A DNA stretch of 64,000 bases from an uncultured Saprospiraceae bacterium (GTDB lineage Bacteria; Bacteroidota; Bacteroidia; Chitinophagales; Saprospiraceae). Below are positions 1-9,099 of this stretch, in pieces (the first letter of the stretch is position 1; each line of letters starts with the position of its first letter). A program made the position numbers and the translations under genes. Under the pieces are notes generated by a model that saw only the letters and a list, made by a program, of their open reading frames with translations, did no database searches and was not told where the DNA came from. The stretch lies in NCBI GenBank assembly GCA_937139495.1, contig CAKZQC010000014.1, forward strand, positions 62,001 to 126,000. The letters are read 5' to 3'.

Positions 1-640
1 TATAATCCAATTCATCTCCATTGGTATCTTCCAAGGTTACTTCTACACTGTACTGCATATCGACAACACCATCAGGGTCATCAAATTCTACTACTTTATT
101 TTTGAATACTTTTTTGTTAGCAGTCTCGTTGACCAATGAACAGTCAAATTCTTCTGGGTCAGCTTCTGCACCACCATCTAATGGCGTCAGAAAAATATCT
201 ACTGTAGCTACTTGACTAATATTGGTTCCTTTCACAACTACTTTGAGTGTAAAAGTATCTTTACCTTCATTTCTGATAAGCGTTACTCCTGTTACATTGA
301 TACCGTCATTGTCTTGTACGGTTACCGACATAGTCTCTGGGGTACCTACCGTAGTACCTGTAGCATCTTTCATAGTGGCATTCATAACGAAAGGAGAGCC
401 ATTTGGGTCGCCATTCTCAAAACCTAAACGCCCAAAAATATAACGTGTTTTGCCGTTGCGGGTTCTTCTTTTTTCTAGCTCTATAGTACTAGGAGTGGCT
501 ACTACACCACCACTTGGCTGTAGAGTTACTTCTACACTATTTACATTACCTGTAGGGTCATTATCTACAATAACTATACTTTTATAGTTTTTTCTTTTCT
601 TTTGCTTTAGTCTTGTTCTATTTACAATGATATTTGCCAT
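1..640 (-). CDS. Partial beta-rich protein of unknown function (C-terminus beyond window)
   Basis: An uninterrupted minus-strand frame of 213 codons starts at the ATG at 638-640 (MANIIVNRTRLKQKKRKNYK) and runs off the left edge. The N-terminus is short and basic with no signal peptide or membrane segment. The rest is rich in Val, Thr, Asp and Gly in alternating hydrophobic patterns (for example VDNDPTGNVNSVEVTL and MSVTVQDNDGINVTGV), as in Ig-like or cadherin-like beta-sandwich repeats. I do not recognise the family. Without a signal peptide it is unlikely to be an ordinary Sec-exported adhesin, but the missing C-terminus may hold informative domains. The upstream 450 bp has no gene, so it probably has its own promoter. 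Confidence 0.7.
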   Translation of the reverse strand, partial: MANIIVNRTRLKQKKRKNYKSIVIVDNDPTGNVNSVEVTLQPSGGVVATPSTIELEKRRTRNGKTRYIFGRLGFENGDPNGSPFVMNATMKDATGTTVGTPETMSVTVQDNDGINVTGVTLIRNEGKDTFTLKVVVKGTNISQVATVDIFLTPLDGGAEADPEEFDCSLVNETANKKVFKNKVVEFDDPDGVVDMQYSVEVTLEDTNGDELDY

Positions 641-1091
641 GATATTTGGATTTGTTAAGGTAGGAATATTGGTTGGATCCTGCCTTGGGTTAGATAAATT
701 GGGTCAATAAGACCAGTGTTTTTTATTTTTTATTCAAAAAAGGGGTGTCGCAAAAAACAGTATAGGTATTGATTTTTTTGTCGTGGTTTACCTATGCTCA
801 TAATGGGGGATAGGTCGCTTGGTTTTTAAAATCTAATACTAGTGTTTTTTGTTAAGAACATTTTCTATTGAGTTTTTATTAATAAGTTTTTGTTTCAATA
901 TGAATGTCAAACCTAAATATAAACTTGATTGTATTTGTATCTAATACGTTCAGAATTGCTTCTTAGTGCCATCAAGGTCAGGAAAATTACCTTAATAGTT
1001 TAATTTTAACACTTTTTAACAAATAAAGTGTGACTTTTTAGGTCGTTTTGACAATTTTAATACTTAAATGTCTTTAAGGAGCGAAATTTTA
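641..1091. other. AT-rich intergenic region, no gene seen
   Basis: Both neighbouring genes are on the minus strand; this stretch is downstream of the gene at 1092-1571 and upstream of the partial gene at 1-640. I found no convincing open frame or RNA gene. A minus-strand TAnnTTTG-like box (TAGGTTTG, complement of 908-915) is present without a good -33 partner, so any promoter for the partial gene is tentative. Runs of T and A dominate. Confidence 0.4.
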
Positions 1092-1571
1092 TTAAACCAT
1101 TCGGGCATGCCAGCTACTACCTAAAGCAACTTCCCATTGATTTTCTAGTGCTTCCTTGGTTGTTATCAAATTATTAAATACAATAGTATCCTTGTTTATT
1201 GTCCCTTTTTGGTACAATTCGGCAAAAGTAGCACGGTCAGCCGTCAGTACTTCATTGTCTTGCTTATAAGCAAAATTCATTCTATCAAAAAAATCAACTT
1301 CCATTTGCTGTTCTATTTCTCGTATGAGCGCCACAGAAGAGTCGATTGAGCAGCCACTTGGTGCCTCATAGCCTTCATCTACCACCAATAAAATGAAGCG
1401 ATTGTATTGGAGCATTCCCCAACCTTTGACGGTCTTGCCGTGGCTTTGCCACTGGTCTATGAACTGGCGAATTTTTTCAGAAATCGTATCGCTTTCTATC
1501 GCTGTGAAGGCTCTATTGCTTTGATAAATCCAGACTCTAGCATCGGCAGGCAATTCATTATAGTTAATCAT
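1092..1571 (-). CDS. Conserved Bacteroidota protein of unknown function (159 aa)
   Basis: A compact soluble 159-residue protein without signal peptide or membrane segment. Conserved-looking stretches include ARVWIYQSNR near the N-terminus, YNRFILLVVDE, SGCSIDSSV with a single conserved Cys, and the closing W-H-A-R. I recall this pattern from a protein found across Bacteroidota that databases often label as an ABC transporter ATPase. No Walker A, signature or Walker B motif is visible, so that label looks wrong and the function is unknown. The start is an ATG at 1569-1571. It is followed by the iron-sulfur protein gene on the same strand at higher coordinates, with a terminator-like hairpin between them. 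Confidence 0.8.
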   Translation of the reverse strand: MINYNELPADARVWIYQSNRAFTAIESDTISEKIRQFIDQWQSHGKTVKGWGMLQYNRFILLVVDEGYEAPSGCSIDSSVALIREIEQQMEVDFFDRMNFAYKQDNEVLTADRATFAELYQKGTINKDTIVFNNLITTKEALENQWEVALGSSWHARMV

Positions 1572-1609
1572 GTCGTTTTGTTTTTAAGTTGAATGACTCT
1601 TCAAAATAC

Positions 1610-1651
1610 AAAAAGTGATTTTACCATAGTAGGCAAAATCACTTTTTTTAG
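1610..1651 (-). terminator. Hairpin terminator after the CCG-domain protein gene
   Basis: A perfect 13-bp stem (AAAAAGTGATTTT at 1610-1622 pairing with 1635-1647) with a 12-nt loop. Read on the minus strand it ends in a T-run, 25 bp after the stop of the gene at 1672-2469. It separates that gene from the one at 1092-1571. Confidence 0.75.
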
Positions 1652-1671
1652 AAAAAAAATGGTGATAGATT

Positions 1672-2469
1672 TTACAAATTATTGGATTGCACAATCAACT
1701 CACTCAAGTCGAGTACCATCACAGAGTTTTGCTTATTCTTTTCTTTGATACCATCTTGTAGCATCGTGATACAGAACGGGCAGTTGGCTGCTACAACAGA
1801 GGCATTGGTGTCTAATAGTTGCTCGGTACGAGCCGTATTGATACGCTTGTCGCCGTTTTCGTCTTCTTTGAACATCTGAGCACCACCAGCACCACAACAC
1901 ATCCCTTTCGATTTGTTGTCTTTCATCTCTTGCAGTGTCGCATCTAGTTCCGATAGGATAGAACGAGGTGCTTCATATACTTCGTTGGCTCTACCCAAAT
2001 AGCAAGAATCATGGTAGGTAATCGTCTTGCCTTCAAATGCACCACCTTCTATTTGTAGTTTGCCGTCATCTAGTAGCTGTTGCAAATATTGCGAGTGGTG
2101 CAATACTTGGCAGTCTTTAAGACCGATTTTAGGATACTCATTTTTGAGAATATTGAAGCAGTGCGGACAAGTAGTGACTATTGTAGCTACTTCGTACATA
2201 TTGAGTGTCGCAATATTTTGTTGTGCTTGCATCTGAAACACAAACTCATTACCAGCTCTACGAGCTGGATCACCTGTACAGGATTCTTCCTTGCCCAATA
2301 CCGCAAAATTGATGTTTAGCGAGTTCAATATCTTGGAGAAAGCTACGGTTACTTTTTGAGCTCTTTGGTCGAAACTCCCTGCACAACCTACCCAAAATAG
2401 TACTTCAGGTTTTTTGCCTTCTGCTGCCAAATCTGCCATAATTGGCACATTCAATTTTTTATTTTCCAT
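1672..2469 (-). CDS. (Fe-S)-binding protein with two CCG (cysteine-rich) domains
   Basis: A 265-residue soluble protein with the cysteine-rich domain found in heterodisulfide reductase subunit B, GlpC, LutA and glycolate oxidase GlcF. The first half has VGCAGSFD, the Cys of KEESCTGDPARR, and TTCPHCFNIL. The second has DSCYLGR, the CCGAGG signature and ANCPFCITML. These Cys sets usually bind a [4Fe-4S] cluster and pass electrons between a dehydrogenase and quinone or another carrier. In Bacteroidota such genes often sit beside a ferredoxin-domain partner; none is visible here, so the partner must be elsewhere. The gene has its own terminator at 1610-1651. Family assignment is firm; the substrate is not known. 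Confidence 0.88.
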   Translation of the reverse strand: MENKKLNVPIMADLAAEGKKPEVLFWVGCAGSFDQRAQKVTVAFSKILNSLNINFAVLGKEESCTGDPARRAGNEFVFQMQAQQNIATLNMYEVATIVTTCPHCFNILKNEYPKIGLKDCQVLHHSQYLQQLLDDGKLQIEGGAFEGKTITYHDSCYLGRANEVYEAPRSILSELDATLQEMKDNKSKGMCCGAGGAQMFKEDENGDKRINTARTEQLLDTNASVVAANCPFCITMLQDGIKEKNKQNSVMVLDLSELIVQSNNL

Positions 2470-2599
2470 TATATTCTATTAGTTGATTGATTTTGGTGTC
2501 GCCCAATCCATGAACACGAATTGGATTACTAGCCAAAAATAACAAAAAAACAGCTTATTTTACAACACGGCGTTGTTAGTCTCTTTGTTTAGATTGATT

Positions 2600-3889
2600 C
2601 TAAGCATGAGCTATATCTAGTGCGGCACAAATAAGGATAGCTGCTGCTTCGAGTTCTGCTTCTGTGTGAGCAGCAGAAATAAAGCCTACTTCATAGCCAG
2701 AAGGGCCTAAATAGATGCCATTGTCAAGCAGTTCGCAATGGATTGCTTTGAACTTGTCCATGCTGGCTGGGTCGATTTGGTCAGCTTTACGAATCACTTT
2801 TTGTGTGAATGCAATCCAGAAGATAGAACCAATAGTAGGAATAGTTACAGGGTATCCTTTTGTGTCACAATGTGCTTGAAGTTTTGTTACAAAACGCTGC
2901 GTTTTTTGCTCCATTTTGTCATAAAAACCTTCTTCCAAACATTGGCTCAATGCCGCATAACCTGCTGCCATCGCTATTGGATTGCCCGAAAGGGTACCTG
3001 CTTGATAGACATTGCCATCAGGCGTAACATGACCCATGATTTCCTTGCTGGCTCCATAAGCACCCACTGGCATTCCACCCCCTACTATCTTACCGTAGGT
3101 GATAATATCAGGTTGTATATTGTAGTATCCTGCGGCACCTTCTGCACCGACACGGAATCCCGAAATAACTTCATCAAAAATAAGTAGAACATCGTATTTA
3201 GTACAGAGCTCACGCAATCCCATTAGGTATTCTTTGCGTTGAAGCAACAGACCATTGTTGGCAGGTACTGGCTCTATAATTACGCAAGCAATATCTTCGG
3301 CTTGAGCCTTGAACGTTTCTTCCAATATATTCAAATCGTCTAGCGGCAATACCAAGGTATCTCTAACAAAAGAGGCAGGAACACCCGCAGAACTACTCAC
3401 ACCAAAGGTAGCTAACCCAGAACCGGCTTGTACTAGTAGCGAATCAACATGACCATGATAGCAACCATCAAATTTGACAATTTTATCTTTGCCTGTTACG
3501 CCTCTAGCCAATCGAATGGCAGACATAACGGCTTCTGTACCAGAACTAACAAAACGTAGTTTTTCAATAAAACGATTGTTGTCAAGTATCAATTGACCCA
3601 ATTTGTTTTCCCAACGAGTAGGCGTACCAAACGAAGTGCCATGAGCAACTGTCGCTATAATATGTTCTCGTATCGTATCGTTGTTGTGTCCCAGAATAAG
3701 GGGACCCCAAGAACAACAGAAGTCGGTGAATTGATTGTCATCTTCGTCCCAAATCTGAGAGCCATTGCCTTTCTTGATAAACAAGGGCGTGCCTTTGACG
3801 GACTTGAATGCACGTACTGGAGAACTAACACCTCCAGGAAAATAGCCTTTGGCTTCTGCAAATAGTTGTTCTGATATTTCTCTTTTCAT
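2600..3889 (-). CDS. hemL: Glutamate-1-semialdehyde 2,1-aminomutase
   Basis: A 429-residue PLP-dependent class III aminotransferase-fold enzyme that converts glutamate-1-semialdehyde to 5-aminolevulinate, the second step of the C5 route to haem. Family hallmarks are FPGGVSSPVRAF at the N-terminus, SSGTEAVMSAIRLAR, KFDGCYHGHVDSLLVQAGSG, the LIFDEVISGFR Asp that contacts the PLP ring, and the Schiff-base Lys267 in TYGKIVGGGMPVGAYG. Length matches the family (about 425-430). The start is the ATG at 3887-3889. It lies 94 bp after the nucleotidyltransferase gene on the same strand and may be cotranscribed, though no functional link is evident. No other haem gene is in the window. Confidence 0.97.
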   Translation of the reverse strand: MKREISEQLFAEAKGYFPGGVSSPVRAFKSVKGTPLFIKKGNGSQIWDEDDNQFTDFCCSWGPLILGHNNDTIREHIIATVAHGTSFGTPTRWENKLGQLILDNNRFIEKLRFVSSGTEAVMSAIRLARGVTGKDKIVKFDGCYHGHVDSLLVQAGSGLATFGVSSSAGVPASFVRDTLVLPLDDLNILEETFKAQAEDIACVIIEPVPANNGLLLQRKEYLMGLRELCTKYDVLLIFDEVISGFRVGAEGAAGYYNIQPDIITYGKIVGGGMPVGAYGASKEIMGHVTPDGNVYQAGTLSGNPIAMAAGYAALSQCLEEGFYDKMEQKTQRFVTKLQAHCDTKGYPVTIPTIGSIFWIAFTQKVIRKADQIDPASMDKFKAIHCELLDNGIYLGPSGYEVGFISAAHTEAELEAAAILICAALDIAHA

Positions 3890-3983
3890 TATTTTTGTGT
3901 GATTGTTTTTTGATAATGTATTGGCCTACAAATTTACAGGAATATACGAATTAAGCAACAGCGAAAGCCTGCAATCCTCCTAT

Positions 3984-4703
3984 CTAGCTGCAAAATTGAC
4001 GAGCAATAGACAATTTTTCGGGTTTTCCGACATCAAACCAGGCATCTTGGTCATGTGGATAGGCTACTATTTTTTGTCCTTTTGCCATCAGCTCCAAATA
4101 AGTAGGTGTTATCGAATAACACCCACCTTGGGGTAGCATGGCAAGCAAATCTTGTTGTACCATGTGAATGCCACTAAATGCTAAAGGGGTGTGATTGGAT
4201 TTGCCCAATGGATTAATTATTTCGCCTGTTTTGGTATTTTGCCACCCACAGAGCTGTTGCTCTTGAAACAGCAAATAACGGCTACTTGTTCGTTGGCGAC
4301 AAGCCAAGGTAGCTAATCCGCCTTGCTGCTGATGATAGTCTAGCATTTGATGCAAATCAATGGTCGAAATGACATCTACATTGTATAGCAATATATCTTT
4401 TTCTCCTTCAAAGAAAAGGGCTGCTTTTTGTAGTCCACCACCTGTTTCTAGTACTTGATCTCGTTCGTCCGAAATCAAAATTTGACTACCAAAGTTGTTG
4501 TTTTTTGCTAAAATATCTAGTACCTTTTCGCCAAAATGATGAATATTAACAACAACAGTATCTATCCCAAAAGATTGCAAATAACGAAGGTTGTATTCTA
4601 GCAAAGTGACTCCTTTTTGTATTTCTACCAATGCCTTTGGTTTGTCGTTGGTGAGTGGGCGTAATCGGGTGCCAAGTCCCGCTGCAAATAGCATGGCTTT
4701 CAT
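3984..4703 (-). CDS. Sugar-1-phosphate nucleotidyltransferase (MurU/HddC-like)
   Basis: A 239-residue NTP-transferase-domain protein. The N-terminal AAGLGTRLRPLTNDKPKALVEI is the nucleotide and metal binding signature, followed by the conserved LISDE and ETGGGLQKA substrate loop and YNVDVIS, which supplies a metal-binding Asp. The closing WFDVGKPEKL is typical. Length and the ETGGG loop match single-domain enzymes such as N-acetylmuramate-1-phosphate uridylyltransferase MurU and the heptose enzyme HddC. Without a neighbouring AmgK-like kinase or heptose genes the sugar cannot be fixed. The next gene on the strand, the K+ channel, ends 30 bp away, so cotranscription is plausible. Confidence 0.88.
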   Translation of the reverse strand: MKAMLFAAGLGTRLRPLTNDKPKALVEIQKGVTLLEYNLRYLQSFGIDTVVVNIHHFGEKVLDILAKNNNFGSQILISDERDQVLETGGGLQKAALFFEGEKDILLYNVDVISTIDLHQMLDYHQQQGGLATLACRQRTSSRYLLFQEQQLCGWQNTKTGEIINPLGKSNHTPLAFSGIHMVQQDLLAMLPQGGCYSITPTYLELMAKGQKIVAYPHDQDAWFDVGKPEKLSIARQFCS

Positions 4704-4733
4704 AACAAAAGGTATTTTTGATTAGATAATTCT

Positions 4734-5765
4734 CTAATGATGTTCAGATAGTGGCTTGCCGCAATAAGGGCAATAAACGAAGGCTTTGCCAAACTGTTTA
4801 TTGCAGGTATTGAGATTGGGAGATTCGGCACTCGCCAAAGGTGGCGTAGTATTCGGGTCGGTAATGATAGGAGCGAGGGGTGCTTTTTTATCCTCAGAAT
4901 TCTTTTTGCCAATACTTGTCTGGAATTGAGCTTGCGGCATGATCCCTTTGGGCGTATAATCCTCTACTTCTTCTTCCTTGATGGTGCCATCTTCGAGTTT
5001 TTCGACAAAAGCAGAACTCAAAATACCAGCAGGTAAGGCAACCAAACCAATACCCAAAAGGGCAATAACACCAGCCATAACTTTGCCTGCTGCGGTGACA
5101 GGATAAACATCACCATAACCAACCGTTGTCAGGGTAGCTACAGCCCACCAAAGAGTTGCCAATATATTGGGAAACTGCTCGGGCTGCTCCGAACCTTCGA
5201 GGTACCACATGAGGGTAGCCGATACGAATAGAAGAATAAAGGTAACAAAAGTAGTAATACCTAAGTCACTTTTTTTCTCCAGACAAACCTCTACAATAAC
5301 AGCAACAGAATTGGTGAAATGATTCATCTTGAATACTCGTAGCAGACGAGTAACTTTGAGAATACGCAAGAAACGGAAATCTTGATTGGCTAATCGTGCC
5401 GCAGATGAAAATTGGAAAAAGATGGGCGAAATGGCTAATAAATCAATCAAGCCTGAGCCTGAGGTTGCCAATTTCCAAGCAGCGGCAGGAAGCCCAGCTA
5501 CTTCTTTGTATTTGAAATCAGCGGTAAGCAATCGCAAGAAATATTCGACGGCAAAAATAATGAGCGTAAAGCTTTCGAATAGGTCAAAATAAAAGCCATA
5601 TTCTAGACGTAGATGCTCAAAAGATTCTAATACAATAGAAATAATACTTAATAGAATAAGTACTGTAATAGTAATTTCAAAAGAGCGACTAGCGAAGTTT
5701 TGTTCTACTTCGTTGTCTATAAAATGAAAAATATGTTCCCTCCAACTTCTTTTAGCAGTAGTCAT
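4734..5765 (-). CDS. Voltage-gated-type potassium channel subunit with C-terminal zinc ribbon
   Basis: A 343-residue inner-membrane ion channel of the Kv superfamily. Residues about 25-190 hold four hydrophobic segments of an S1-S4 sensor; the S4-like stretch is arginine-rich (FRFLRILKVTRLLRVFK). The pore helix and K+ selectivity filter TVGYGD lie at residues 214-219, followed by S6 (GVIALLGIGLVALPAGILSSAFV). The cytoplasmic tail is acidic, then proline-rich, and ends with a CNKQF-like Cys and CPYCGKPL, a likely zinc ribbon. The family is established for K+ flux control; the zinc ribbon tail is an accessory of unknown role. It sits between the nucleotidyltransferase and a coiled-coil envelope gene on the same strand. 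Confidence 0.92.
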   Translation of the reverse strand: MTTAKRSWREHIFHFIDNEVEQNFASRSFEITITVLILLSIISIVLESFEHLRLEYGFYFDLFESFTLIIFAVEYFLRLLTADFKYKEVAGLPAAAWKLATSGSGLIDLLAISPIFFQFSSAARLANQDFRFLRILKVTRLLRVFKMNHFTNSVAVIVEVCLEKKSDLGITTFVTFILLFVSATLMWYLEGSEQPEQFPNILATLWWAVATLTTVGYGDVYPVTAAGKVMAGVIALLGIGLVALPAGILSSAFVEKLEDGTIKEEEVEDYTPKGIMPQAQFQTSIGKKNSEDKKAPLAPIITDPNTTPPLASAESPNLNTCNKQFGKAFVYCPYCGKPLSEHH

Positions 5766-5803
5766 AATGTAAGAATGAGTAGTCTCTCAATATATTGGGC
5801 AAT

Positions 5804-7501
5804 TTATTTGCCAGCTAATTGTGTTTGTAATTGTTCGACGGTAGAAGCTAATTTTTCTCTTTCGCTGTTTAGGTCTTCAATGTTATCCTCTAGATCTTCA
5901 ATTTTGCGATTGAGTTTGCGTACGAGTTTGTCTTTTTTGTTGCTAACCAACTCTTCTACACGCTGCTCAAGTCCTGTTTTTTTATTTTCGAGTTGACGTT
6001 TGTCGGACTGCAATTGCAAGATAGATTGGTGCAGTTCTTTGTTTTCGTCTTGAATACTTTGCAATTGCTGTACAACCGTTTGCTTAAAGCTATCGAGCGA
6101 CATTTCTGATTTTTCTTTTTCGAGTTGAGCAGCCATTAGCTCTTTGTTGATGTCAAAATAGCGTTGTTTGAGTCCCTCAAAATTGCCATTCATAGCCTCC
6201 AATTCATCGTTGGAAAGATGCAGTTTTTGTTGGTACGTTTTGCGTGTTTTTTCCAACTCTTGCATTAGAGCAGACTTGTTTTGCTCCAAGTCCTTGGCTT
6301 TTTCTTTGAACGCACTCAATTCCATGTTAGAAGACTCGTATTTACTGACCCATTTTTTGGCTTCTGCTTCTAGTTCCTTGAACTGCTCCATGGTACTTTC
6401 TTTGTACGCTTTGTAGTTCTTTTCTAGGCTTGCTTTTTCTTCTATGGCATGATGATAGGACTCTTCTAATTCGTTATGTTTGTCTGTTAGTCGCACAAAA
6501 CGATCGTCCAACAATTCTTCTTGTTGTTGCAATGTTTGGTAGTCATTTTGTAGCGTTTGCAGATTGTGTTGTATCTGATTGAGTTCGGCATTAGCTTGTT
6601 TGCGTAGCGTTTCGAGTTCCTCGTTGGTCTTGTCTCTGTCGGTTTCCACTATTCCGTAAGCACGGGCGTAGTCCTCTGCATTTTTAGATACTCGTTGTAG
6701 TTTGGCTTGGAGAGCCTCTACTTGGCTCGATAGCTTTTCGTTTTGTTTGCCAGTAGTACTCTGGAGCATCAAATTCTCTTCTTTGATGGATTCATTTTCT
6801 GCAATCCGAATATTGAGCGAGTTGTTGAGGTGGCTATATTTTTCTTCCCATTCTTTGAGCTGACGAGTATATAAGTTTGTTTTACCTGTCAACTGGTCGT
6901 AGTCATGTTGCAAGTCTTCCATCGAGGCTTTGACAACTTCTACTTCTTCTTTTGCTTCCGACAAGTCGCTTGCTAGACGGGTGTTTTCTTCTTTGAGAAT
7001 ATCAATACTCTCCTGTAGTTTTTCATTAATTCTATTGGATTTTGCCAATTGAAATTTGGCACTTTCATAGTTTTCTTTGGCAGCTTTCGCTTTCAATTTA
7101 AGGTCATCAAACTCTTCGTTTTGACTGCCTTTATAGTCTTCAAAGTTTTTTTGGAGGTCTTGAAATGTTTTATTTTTGTTTGCTAAATCGCGCTCTAGCT
7201 TTTCGTAGTCCATTTTGAGACCATCGAGCGTACTTTCGGCAGCGACCAACGCCGTATCTACATCTAGTTTTGATTCATACAGGTTATCATATCTCTTTTT
7301 GATTTTGTCTAGGTCTTTTTGTTTTTTGTTGGCTGCGGAGTCATTGCCCTGATCTTCGCCCTCTGCATCGCCACCACGTGGAGTAGGGGCGTTTGGTTGC
7401 AGTTGCTCGGCAGGTTGTTTGACCAACCACGCCAACACGAAGCCCAATAGAGCGGAACCAATCATAAATCCCGTAACGATTAACCAACACATTGTATTCA
7501 T
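5804..7501 (-). CDS. Membrane-anchored long coiled-coil protein
   Basis: A 565-residue protein with one N-terminal transmembrane segment (residues about 4-26, LIVTGFMIGSALLGFVLAWLV), a short Pro/Gly/Asp-rich linker, and then roughly 500 residues of nearly unbroken heptad-pattern coiled coil rich in Glu, Lys, Leu and Gln. No enzymatic motif is visible. The topology suggests a rod projecting from the inner membrane. It is 59 bp from the OmpA-domain gene on the same strand, which suggests a joint envelope role, but that is inference from position only. Coiled coils attract false matches to SMC or myosin; there is no ATPase domain here. Confidence 0.8.
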   Translation of the reverse strand: MNTMCWLIVTGFMIGSALLGFVLAWLVKQPAEQLQPNAPTPRGGDAEGEDQGNDSAANKKQKDLDKIKKRYDNLYESKLDVDTALVAAESTLDGLKMDYEKLERDLANKNKTFQDLQKNFEDYKGSQNEEFDDLKLKAKAAKENYESAKFQLAKSNRINEKLQESIDILKEENTRLASDLSEAKEEVEVVKASMEDLQHDYDQLTGKTNLYTRQLKEWEEKYSHLNNSLNIRIAENESIKEENLMLQSTTGKQNEKLSSQVEALQAKLQRVSKNAEDYARAYGIVETDRDKTNEELETLRKQANAELNQIQHNLQTLQNDYQTLQQQEELLDDRFVRLTDKHNELEESYHHAIEEKASLEKNYKAYKESTMEQFKELEAEAKKWVSKYESSNMELSAFKEKAKDLEQNKSALMQELEKTRKTYQQKLHLSNDELEAMNGNFEGLKQRYFDINKELMAAQLEKEKSEMSLDSFKQTVVQQLQSIQDENKELHQSILQLQSDKRQLENKKTGLEQRVEELVSNKKDKLVRKLNRKIEDLEDNIEDLNSEREKLASTVEQLQTQLAGK

Positions 7502-7560
7502 GAATAAGACAAATTATGATAAAGTATGTACATACTTCAGTTTATAGAATAATCCGCAGA

Positions 7561-9093
7561 TTATTTCGTAGAATCTTTTTTGACAGTTGCTGCTTCTTTC
7601 TCTTCCTTTTCTTCCTTTTCTTTTGGCTTCAGATTTTCTTCTTCTACTTGTTCCGAAGGATTGATGGTAGATTTTGGTTTGTTAGGCTTAGTAGCTGCAG
7701 CAGAATCCTTTTCTTCCTTCAATTTAGTGTTTTTATTTGTTTTGAGGGTATCAGGAGTCGTACTAATTTTGGGCAAAACCGATAATCTAGGCTGACTACC
7801 ATCAAAAGAGACCAAAATATCGACTCTTCGATTGATAGATTGCCCGTAAGGAGTCTTATCAGTACCCAGCGGATGAGTAGAACCAACCGACTTAACTACC
7901 AATTTGTCAGGGTGAACACCATGATTAGACAAGAATTTTTTGATAAATTTAGCTCTTTCAAACGCCTTCTTTTCATCTTCCTCTCTGTTTTTGGTTCTGT
8001 TGCTGTGTCCTACACAGTAGATAGCAGCTTGTGGATTGATATTGACATACGCCACCAAATCCGCTAAGTAAGTACGCAATTCTTCGGTAGGAATAACTGC
8101 CATATCTTGTTCGCCAAAGTCCTTGAGTCGATATACCTTTTTGTCTAGCAATAGTGCTTCTATACGTTCTTTTTCTTGTGCCAAACTGGCTAAATAGGCG
8201 GGCTCAATCGCTTCTACCTCAAAGGCGATACTATTGAGCATGAACTCGCCGTAGCTAGGAGATAACATCCATTTTAGATTGCTATCAGCGGCACTTTTTA
8301 TTTCTATTTGTTGTTCGGGTACACCCAAGCTAGTCAATAGCATATGGATTTTGTTGGCACGAACAATACCCAAATTAGGTAGCCCACTGCTGTTAATTTC
8401 CGCAGGGTGATAATAGCCTGTTATAACGAGTTTTCGTTTGCTTCTATTTCGCAGATAGGCAGCGAGTTTATCAAAATTACTTTTCGTTTGCGTCGAAGGT
8501 GGCATTAGTAAATTGAAAGAAGATTTCTTAAAGGCAAAATTGTCATCAAAAAGCAGATTCAATTCATAAATAACATCTTTGATCGTGGTAGGAGCGATTG
8601 CTTCAAACTTGAATTCAATCATATCCAACAAGTTTTCGTTCTGCAATTGCAAGTGTTTCTTTTCCTTTGTTTCCACGATTACTTGATAGTCAGGCACATT
8701 CGATTGCATGAAAAAAGAACGTATTGCCATAGCACGATTAGTACCTATATTAGCATTCGATGTTTCTTCCTCGCCATAATAACCGATGAGCAGTAGCTTT
8801 TTGAGTGGATTATCTTTCAGGTAATCAATTGTTTTGGCGATAGCCAATTCTGTGTCTTCTGCCAATATTGGTGTAGTCGAATTGATAGCAAATAGAATAG
8901 GGCTGGCGTTGCCCACATCAAATTTATTGCCATCTTGTATCCAACTCTTGTTGTTGACAACTGGGGCAGGCGTAGTTGTTTCGGCTGTACCTTCTTCGCA
9001 ACAGGTCGTCGCAAACAAATAGCTGCCTGTTGCTATCCAGCCAACAAGGGCCATAGCAATCAAGGAAACTAAAAAGATACTTTTCTTATTCAT
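7561..9093 (-). CDS. Membrane-anchored protein with three tandem OmpA-like domains
   Basis: A 510-residue envelope protein. An N-terminal hydrophobic segment (FLVSLIAMALVGWIATGSYLF) anchors or exports it. Three modules with the OmpA C-terminal fold pattern follow: about residues 60-145 (LLLIGYYGEEETSNANIGTNRA), 185-275 (LVITGYYHPAE with NLGIVRANKIHMLL) and 325-435 (IYCVGHSNRTKN, RAKFIKKFL, VGSTHPLG, NRRVDILV). Only the third keeps the full peptidoglycan-binding look with NRRVDI. The last 70 residues are a Lys/Glu/Pro-rich tail. It probably ties the envelope to peptidoglycan. It starts 6 bp from the end of the penicillin acylase gene and 59 bp before the coiled-coil gene, so the three may be one transcript. 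Confidence 0.82.
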   Translation of the reverse strand: MNKKSIFLVSLIAMALVGWIATGSYLFATTCCEEGTAETTTPAPVVNNKSWIQDGNKFDVGNASPILFAINSTTPILAEDTELAIAKTIDYLKDNPLKKLLLIGYYGEEETSNANIGTNRAMAIRSFFMQSNVPDYQVIVETKEKKHLQLQNENLLDMIEFKFEAIAPTTIKDVIYELNLLFDDNFAFKKSSFNLLMPPSTQTKSNFDKLAAYLRNRSKRKLVITGYYHPAEINSSGLPNLGIVRANKIHMLLTSLGVPEQQIEIKSAADSNLKWMLSPSYGEFMLNSIAFEVEAIEPAYLASLAQEKERIEALLLDKKVYRLKDFGEQDMAVIPTEELRTYLADLVAYVNINPQAAIYCVGHSNRTKNREEDEKKAFERAKFIKKFLSNHGVHPDKLVVKSVGSTHPLGTDKTPYGQSINRRVDILVSFDGSQPRLSVLPKISTTPDTLKTNKNTKLKEEKDSAAATKPNKPKSTINPSEQVEEENLKPKEKEEKEEKEAATVKKDSTK

Positions 9094-9099
9094 TAGTAG

